A stretch of DNA of 64,000 nt from Rhizophagus irregularis (lineage: Eukaryota; Glomeromycota; Glomeromycetes; Glomerales; Glomeraceae), in NCBI RefSeq assembly GCF_026210795.1, contig NC_089456.1, positions 560,501 to 624,500 of the forward strand, given 5' to 3'. The position numbers and the translations under genes were made by a program. Positions 57,795-64,000 of the stretch are shown in pieces. The notes under the pieces are model-generated. The model made no database searches. It was not told the origin of the DNA and was given only the letters and a program-made list of their open reading frames with translations. The first letter of the stretch is position 1, and every line of letters starts with the position of its first letter.

Positions 57795-58716
57795 TTAAGA
57801 TGAAATTCTTTTTCTTTTATTTTTTAGAATTTCGTATATCGTCATGCTGATAGAGGAACTTGGCACCATCCATAGCACTCTAGCCCCCATGCCTTTAGTA
57901 AAAGCGCGTAATCCTCCTTCATTTTTATACATATTTTTCATGATCTTTAAAGGAGTTTCCTTACTGAAAGAAACTTGCCATCTAGTTTTAATAATATCTA
58001 AAACATTAGAAATAGAACCTGCAATCGAGCATGCAGCTGCTGAATTAATTAAATAGTCATTGTTTGTTAATTTTCTCTCGCTTTTTGTCCATATTTTAAA
58101 TTTTTCATACAATACAAAATAAATCATTGTATGTGGTATGAAAACAACTAAAGATAGTAAATATCCGCGAAAAAAACCTTTAATTCCTTCATTTTCTAAA
58201 ATTAATTTTGACATTTGTAAAGTATTGATTCTATTCATTTCATTGCTCGTACCACAAGTTTGTAATTTGCTTTTTAAAACTTCCATTGGGGTCCAAAACA
58301 CTCCACTACATATTTCTGCTATAGCTGCACTTGCCATATAATTTAACGCGCTGGTATCTTTAATATTTAGTCTATTCGATAAAAAATATTTTGTTTTATC
58401 ATAAACGAAAAGATAAGAGGATAATGCTGGTATACCTAAACTTGCTGCTATTGCAAGTCCATTATAATAACTTTTAATCGGAGTTTTTCGGATTAATTGA
58501 ATAAATAAATTATTAACTAATTTGCCGTTTGAACGTGAAAACGTATTTGTTGTGTTTGCTTGAAGACGAACGCGAATGGTGTCAACTGTAAGAATACAAA
58601 AGATAAATTATTTTATCAAATGACGATAAAAACATATTATCAAACTTACGAGGATGTGTACATAATCTAGAAATCACTGCAGCTATGCTTGAATCGACAA
58701 TATTCGTATTAGACAT
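57795..58716 (-). CDS. Mitochondrial carrier family (SLC25) protein
   Basis: Exon 1 is 58650-58716 (MSNTNIVDSSIAAVISRLCT) and exon 2 is 57795-58585, with a GTAAGT donor and CAG acceptor; the spliced length is 285 residues, normal for the family. The three repeats show the carrier signature: P22-L-D-T-I-R-V-R, P122-M-E-V-L-K-S-K, and N216-V-L-D-I-I-K-T-R. The third lacks the usual proline, which is unusual. Each is followed by glycine-rich helix pairs (EGIKGFFRGYLLSL; EGGLRAFTKGMGARVLWMVP). Such proteins have six membrane helices and exchange metabolites across the inner mitochondrial membrane. I cannot assign the substrate. It lies downstream of EAF7 on the same strand, with 708 bp between. 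Confidence 0.85.
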
Positions 58717-59424
58717 AAATTTTTTGCTAAGAAAAAATGTCAAAATATGATTTTTATGTAATCAGTAAAAATCCGTTGATCATTTCCATGATTATTTATC
58801 AAATAATTTTTACGACGCGTCCGTCAGTAATTTAGACTTACTCTCTAGTAAAACAAATTGATTGATTCTCTGATTTGCGAATAATTTATAAAGAATTTGA
58901 GGGGGTATTAGATTAAAACGAGATCTGCATAGTATATTAATTTTCTCGAATTTTAGATTTTAATATCTTTATTTTCATTAGTCATATTTAAATCCTCTAG
59001 ATTATATTTTATATATCAGAACTTGTATTATATTTTATTGGTCAGTCTAATAGGATCATGCAGATTTTGACGGACTGATATTTTTTGTTGATGGCTAAAT
59101 ATCAAATATATTTGCAGTTTAGTTATACTCTTACTATAATAATAGCATGATCTTGCGTGACTGACGCAATAATCTAGTTATTGGTTATGTTGGATAAAAT
59201 ATCGTGTCACCCCTTCGGGGTGACCGATATTTTACCCCCTAACCAATAACTATTATATACATATAGATTGTATTTTATGAAATATACCAATCAACATCAC
59301 ATACATAGCACATTACGTATATATTAATTATATTAATTAAACTAGGCAATTTTCAGAAATCCAGCCCTTATATGCCTAATCTATAAATTTTAGTTTGTGC
59401 AATGTATATATACTTTTGGAAAAA
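58717..59424. other. Intergenic region between EAF7 and carrier gene
   Basis: It contains the 5' flank of the carrier gene and, at 59175-59252, a strong inverted repeat listed separately. Nothing else is recognised. Confidence 0.5.
59175..59252. repeat. 78-bp near-perfect hairpin with TTCG loop
   Basis: Outer arms TAGTTATTGGTTA and TAACCAATAACTA, middle arms TAAAATATCG and CGATATTTTA, and inner stem TCACCCC-TTCG-GGGTGA fold into one stem interrupted by two small bulges. The inner C(TTCG)G would form an exceptionally stable RNA tetraloop. It lies about 170 bp past the EAF7 stop. It may be a tiny foldback element, a terminator or a processed RNA hairpin. Confidence 0.75.
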
Positions 59425-60361
59425 TTACTTTTGCTTTCTGCGACCACCACGTTTGGAAGGTCCAGTTGACGTTGGTATAGCATCTGATGTCTTTCTAGCC
59501 CTACCGCGCTTTGCTGGTGCAGGTGTTCTTACGGTTTCAGAAGCATCTGATTTTCTTGCATTCCTCGTTCTTCTGCTTTTCTTTGTATCTACATATTGTC
59601 AAAAAGAATAAAGCTTGAGTGAAAAATGTAATAAAAATATAAATTCTTATATTATCATCTGATACATAACCTTCAGGTTCAGGTGAAGTCTCAATTGAAG
59701 CAGTATGTGATGGAGTTGAAGAAGGTTCTCTTTTTCCTTTTTGAGATTTTGAAGGTGCTGGTGAGGGTGAAGCACCGCGTGAAGAACCAGCTTTTCGATG
59801 TTCAGCGATGAGGTTATAATATTCTTCCATAGGTAGAGTGAATTCTGCATGTGGGCCATCCTCATCACCTTCATCATCAAATTCACGTTCCTAAAAAGAT
59901 ACCAATAGTAATTAGTTAATGAAATGAAAAAATATATCGACGTACATTTATTACTTACTAATTCTTCAAGTTTTTCTATATTATAATATTTACTAAATTG
60001 TTCCCATAGTTCCGGTATTGAACATTTTACTGGACTATTTGCGTTAAAGTCGCGATGTATGTTCACCATACGAAAATGTCTATGGATACCTATAATTCAC
60101 ATAAGAATTTTATAGCAACAATAGAAATTAAAGTAAGTTCTGTTACTTACCAACTGGCCTATTCTTCATAATGGCCCGGCAAAATTCTATTTCCATTATA
60201 GCATCCCATTCTACACGAGAACCAGACGCGGATCGTGAATGTCCTGCGACGGCACTATTGCCTTGCGCTTCGCCAAGCTGTTGATCTGACTCTCCAATTG
60301 CGGCGGAGTTTGAATCGACGGCTGACGATCGCGTTTGTTCCCTTAAATTAGCTTGAGGCAT
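59425..60361 (-). CDS. EAF7: EAF7/MRGBP-like subunit of the NuA4 histone acetyltransferase
   Basis: Four exons: 60151-60361 (start MPQANLREQTRSSAVDSNS), 59959-60089, 59671-59890 and 59425-59588; the spliced length is 241 residues. Donors are GTAAGT, GTAAGT and a weaker GTTATG. The EAF7/CT20 core spans about residues 50-140: EWDAIMEIEFCRAIMKNRPV, GIHRHFRMVNIHRDFN, SIPELWEQFSKYYNIEKLEE, and FTLPMEEYYNLI. The C-terminus is basic with PAPAKRGRARK and SKRGGRRKQK, an AT-hook-like tail. The family belongs to NuA4/TIP60, acetylating H4 and H2A in the nucleus. It is divergent from DGAT2, sharing 415 bp of upstream DNA. The third intron boundary is the least certain part. Confidence 0.85.
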
Positions 60362-60776
60362 GGTTCACTAAATATGAAGCGTATGATAAAAAGAAACGAT
60401 ATATATTGTCTCTATTGAAGATATTGGTCTCGTGGAAAGTGTTTGTTTTCGTCACGTTGTTCATAACCAATATGAATGCGCAGTAGTCACGTGAAATCCG
60501 ATTTAGGAAAATAAATAAACATGACCCCCCTTTTTGTTCGTTGATAATCACCTGCTTTTTACTCTTATATGGGCATTCATGAGAGATTTAGTTATCAATT
60601 GGTTAACATCCTAATCTGGAATTTTTTGTATTACGATTGATATTTAGCAAGATGTCCTTTTTTATCTATAAAAGTCTCGTTTTTCAAATTACAAAAAATT
60701 AATTATTATTGAGTAAAAAAACCTTTTAATTAAATAACATTCCTTTCTATTTATTTCTCATTTTTATTAAAGAAGA
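60362..60776. promoter_or_regulatory. Shared upstream region of EAF7 and DGAT2
   Basis: This 415-bp interval separates two divergent starts. A TATA-like tatctataaaag lies at about 60662, some 110 bp before the DGAT2 ATG. A short run of less AT-rich sequence (cacgtgaaatccg) lies at about 60488. No transcription start can be fixed from sequence alone. Confidence 0.4.
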
Positions 60777-62017
60777 ATGGCAGATAATACCGCTACGAAG
60801 AGTTCAGAAACACCTCTTGTTCGTTTAGCACCATTTAATGTACCGTTTATAAGAAGACGTCAAACAGCGGCGGTTGCGTTGTGGCTAGTTTCTTTACCGA
60901 CAACGCTTTTTTTTTTCTTCATAACTTGTACAATAGTGTTCTTTTTGCCTTGGATTATTGCTTATCTATTATTTGTGCTTTTTGATATTGCACCAGAAAA
61001 TGGCGGAAGGAGATTTGAGTTTGCTCGAAGGGCTAAATTCTGGAAATGGTATTCTGAATACTTTCCGATAAAGCTAATTAAGGTTCGTATAAAATTAATT
61101 CTAAATTTTGATAGTTAAATAAGCTAATTATATTATTATGTTTATGTAGCAAGCAGATTTAGATCCATCAAAAAATTACGTGTTTGGATATCATCCACAT
61201 GGAGTTATTTCAGTTGGAGCGTGGACAAATTTTGCTACAGAAGCAAACAATTTTTCTAAAGTATTTCCTGGAATTACATGTCGATTATTAACTCTTACAT
61301 CTAATTTCAATATCCCACTTTATCGTGATTATTTAATGGCCCAAGGATGCGCTTCAGTATCAAGACAATCATGTGAAAATATTTTAAAGAAAGGCCCTGG
61401 ACATTCTATTATAATTGTAGTTGGTGGTGCTGGTGAGAGTTTAAATGCGCGTCCTGGTGTTTATGATTTAGTTTTAAAAAGAAGATTAGGTTTTATTAAA
61501 TTAGCTGTTCGTAATGGGTAAGTCAAAGAAAGTGGTATTTTCTTTATAAATGTTCTATCAAATGAAAATTTATTTTCTTTATGTATTTGTGTAATAGTGC
61601 CTGTCTGTGTCCTGTATTTTCTTTTGGAGAAAACGATATATGGGACCAGGCTGATAATCCAAAAGGAAGCAAAATTTGGAAGGTCCAAAAGACAATACAA
61701 AAATTATCTGGTTGGACAATGCCTCTATTTCACGGCCGTGGTGTCTTTAATTGTAAGTGAAACTTAAGTGGAATAAATTTCTATATTTATTTATTAATGT
61801 GATGTTTTTTTCAGATGATTATGGTGTTTTACCTCACAGGAGACCGATCACAACAATTGTCGGAAGACCAATTGAAGTTAAAAAAATCGAAAATCCAACA
61901 GAAGAACAACTTCGCGAAGTACAAGAGAAATATATTAAAGAATTATATAATATTTGGGATGAATATAAAGATATTTATGCAACAAATAGAGTAAGAGAAC
62001 TAACTCTTGTCGAGTGA
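60777..62017 (+). CDS. DGAT2: Diacylglycerol O-acyltransferase, DGAT2 family
   Basis: Exons 60777-61082, 61150-61517, 61598-61752 and 61815-62017 join in frame to 343 residues, with consensus introns of 62-80 nt. A hydrophobic segment (about residues 35-70, VALWLVSLPTTLFFFFITCT onward) anchors the protein in the ER or lipid-droplet membrane. The catalytic block YVFGYHPHG has HPHG at residues 117-120. Further family blocks are RDYLMAQGCASVSRQS, IIVVGGAGESLNARPGVYDL, RLGFIKLAVRNGACLCPVFS, FGENDIWDQ and the C-terminal PITTIVGRPIEV. The enzyme adds acyl-CoA to diacylglycerol to make storage triacylglycerol, central to arbuscular mycorrhizal fungi. A monoacylglycerol acyltransferase of the same family is the alternative. 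Confidence 0.93.
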
Positions 62018-62109
62018 GAAAAAAAAAAATTTTTTTACCAAAAATTTTTAGTATTTATTAATAAAGATTTTTAGTCAATATAGAGTTACTTGTTTTAATG
62101 TTTAATTAA

Positions 62110-63657
62110 TTATAAATCGGCGAAAAATGAATTTGTTTCGTTGCCTATATTTTTTCCTACTCCATTATTTCTACTTCCGCCTCTGCTTGGATTTTCATCC
62201 ATATCCATGTTATCATTAATATTTTTGTCATCACCATTCTCCTCCTCTTCATAAAGATATCTTATATTCCAAAATTTTACGGTATTATCATGAGAGCTAC
62301 TCGCTAATAAATTATCATCATGAGATAATCTTAAACATTCAATAGGAAATTCGTCATGATCTCCTATTACACCTAAAAACTTATTTGGTAATATACCAAC
62401 AAGCCTAACAATACCGTCAGAAGAACCTGTACAAATTAAATTATCATTAATTTTAACTAATGTATCAATTGATTGTGGATGACCTATGATTCTATCAGAT
62501 GTATCTCCCCAATCATTCCATGTATATAAATTCACTATTCCTTCTTGCGTTCCTACTACAACTTTTCTTCCATCCTGAGGGAGATGTGAAGGATTTGATA
62601 AGATTACAGTGACATATATGCATACATTTAAAATGATATTCACCTTGACTACTGCGATAGACAGTAATTCATCATCTTGGTTATCTGACATTGCAACTAA
62701 ACCCGGTCTGCGAATATCATATACTGATAATGTTCCATCCCCACTTTAATAAAAATGAACTTTAAAATGAATATTAAAGAATATTTTAATAAAGGAAAGA
62801 ACTTAACGTACCTTGTGGATAAAAGAGTTTTTGTATCTAAACGAAATGCAAAATCAGAAATGAAATCGAGATGTTCAGAGTATTTCATAATTTCATTTCC
62901 ATTTCTTATATCCCATAACTAAATATAAAATTTTTTTTAGAAAGAAGTATTTTAAATATATTATTAATTCTTTAAATTGTACTTTGATTATTCCGTTATC
63001 ATCTCCAGTTGCTAGCGTAGTTTCATTTAATCGTAATATACAATTAATCGGATAACTAATTGTAAATAAAAATTAGAAATTTTAATTGCTGAACGATGAT
63101 ATGACGATAACATAAAAAAATACTTTACTCGTGCGAATCAGCTTTCTTTACGAAAATTTTACCAGTTTCAAGGTTTATTACTTGTATTGATCTATCTTTT
63201 GATACACTAAACAAAGCTTAAATAATTAAAAGAAATTTTCTTAATGATATCATATACTGGATATATTTTTTCTTAAAAAAATAAATATAACATACAAGCA
63301 CCATCATGATTAAATTCTAATCCACGACAGGATTTTTTATGTGGACGAATTGACAACACATTTATATTTTCATTTGTATTATCAACTGTATATCGATGAC
63401 TAAATATAGAAAAGTTAGAATGAATAGAGGTTTTTTTCATTTTTTTTTCTCGTTTTTTAAAAGGTACCAGAATACTTCTCCAGTTATTAATCCTGTTGCA
63501 ACGATATTTTCAGATGGGTGAAATGCTAAATCGAAAATTTGATTATCGAATTCTATTGGATCTGGTTGTAAGTGAATTTGCGAGGCCTTATAATGTTTTT
63601 TTTCGTAAATAATAATTATTATATACAAACAAAATTAATTATTATATAATTTACCAT
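62110..63657 (-). CDS. JIP5: WD40-repeat protein JIP5/WDR55
   Basis: Eight exons join in frame to 352 residues: 63655-63657 (ATG alone), 63468-63586, 63296-63399, 63129-63216, 62983-63055, 62812-62918, 62644-62743 and 62110-62574. WD-type blades include IFDLAFHPSENIVATGLITG, KKSCRGLEFNHDGA..SVSKDRSIQVINLETG, ILRLNETTLATGDDNGIIK, STSGDGTLSVYDIRRPGLVA, GTQEGIVNLYTWNDWGD, SSDGIVRLVGILPNKFLGVI and SSHDNTVKFWNIRYL. HKKSC and SKDRSIQVI are typical of JIP5/WDR55, nucleolar proteins needed for 60S ribosome biogenesis. The tail is acidic (YEEEENGDDKNIND). The 69-nt seventh intron (62575-62643) is in frame and stop-free, so its retention would add 23 residues. The one-codon first exon is the least certain part. 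Confidence 0.88.
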
Positions 63658-63794
63658 TTTAAAAATGAAAGTCGCGAAGGTTTTGTCTTAAAAAAAAAAA
63701 AATATCTAATCTCAAAAATTTCATGATCATGAGATCATGACCATTTATATCATTTATTTAATCAAATGTTTGATTAGACTAGATCGGCACAGAA
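63658..63794. promoter_or_regulatory. Compact bidirectional promoter of JIP5 and RIB7
   Basis: Only 137 bp separate the two divergent ATGs. The interval holds two short palindromic clusters, tcatgatcatgagatcatga (about 63719) and aatcaaatgtttgatta (about 63760), which could be binding sites. This is inference from position and symmetry. Confidence 0.45.
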
Positions 63795-64000
63795 ATGTCA
63801 ATTCATGAAAAAGTCAAATCATTTTTATCTCCCTATTACTCAAATGAAACATTCCTAAGCAATAATAGACCGTTTGTTACTCTAACATACGCTCAAAGCT
63901 TAGATGGTAAAATATCTGGAAAAGGTGGGAAACAACTTCGCTTAAGCTGCGAAGAATCAATGATAATGACTCATAGGTATGTAAAAGGGTAGATTTTTAA
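63795..64000 (+). CDS. RIB7: RIB7, 2,5-diamino-6-ribosylamino-pyrimidinone 5'-phosphate reductase, first exon
   Basis: Exon 1 is 63795-63976 and ends at a GTATGT donor after ACT CAT AG; the rest of the gene is outside the window. The 60 visible residues contain NNRPFVTLTYAQSLDGKISG and LSCEESMIMTHR. I recognise the RibD C-terminal/RIB7 reductase start, in which the TYAQSLDG block contributes to the NADPH-binding core. The enzyme performs the NADPH-dependent reduction step of fungal riboflavin synthesis. Assignment rests on this N-terminal block only. Confidence 0.85.

Overview
The window looks like nuclear DNA of an arbuscular mycorrhizal fungus (Glomeromycotina, most like Rhizophagus). This is inferred from four things: very AT-rich intergenic DNA, host genes cut by short (about 60-90 nt) GT-AG introns, a fungal set of conserved genes (TOM1/HUWE1-like, EAF7, DGAT2, JIP5/WDR55, RIB7), and a heavy load of Plavaka/CACTA-like, pogo-like, Tc1-like and non-LTR elements. 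I could not run a search, so the species is not proven.

Layout. 1-911 (minus) is the 5' end of a giant HECT E3 ligase gene. 912-10,207 is gene-poor AT-rich DNA with two miniature inverted-repeat elements and one coding relic. 10,208-51,965 reads as one nested stack of mobile elements. The outermost layer has inverted termini and a perfect 9-bp target duplication (Mutator-like). Inside it lies a pogo-like TA element. That element holds (i) a 12.7-kb TA-flanked, CACTA-like element X with subterminal repeats, a broken Plavaka-type transposase, a SANT-like gene and an acidic-protein gene; (ii) three roughly 1-kb retroposons with tRNA-like heads plus LINE copy 1, all using one target word; and (iii) LINE copies 2 and 3, both at a second target word. 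LINE copy 3 is itself split by a complete 961-bp pogo-like element. A 47-bp orphan LINE tail between copies 2 and 3 looks like a recombination scar.

51,975-57,794 holds a 42-bp tandem repeat, a 314-bp inverted-repeat element, a decayed Tc1 transposase and an RNase H relic. 57,795-64,000 is a compact block of housekeeping genes: a mitochondrial carrier (minus), EAF7 of NuA4 (minus), DGAT2 (plus), JIP5/WDR55 (minus) and the start of RIB7 (plus). EAF7/DGAT2 and JIP5/RIB7 are divergent pairs with short shared promoters, and DGAT2/JIP5 converge with only 92 bp between stop codons.

The main point of interest is the matryoshka structure. Host-side junctions, target duplications and interrupted reference copies let the order of insertions be reconstructed. 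It contains a candidate large element (X) with its own possible DNA-binding accessory genes, and a LINE family whose copies share unusual protein features and insert repeatedly at the same two words of one DNA transposon.
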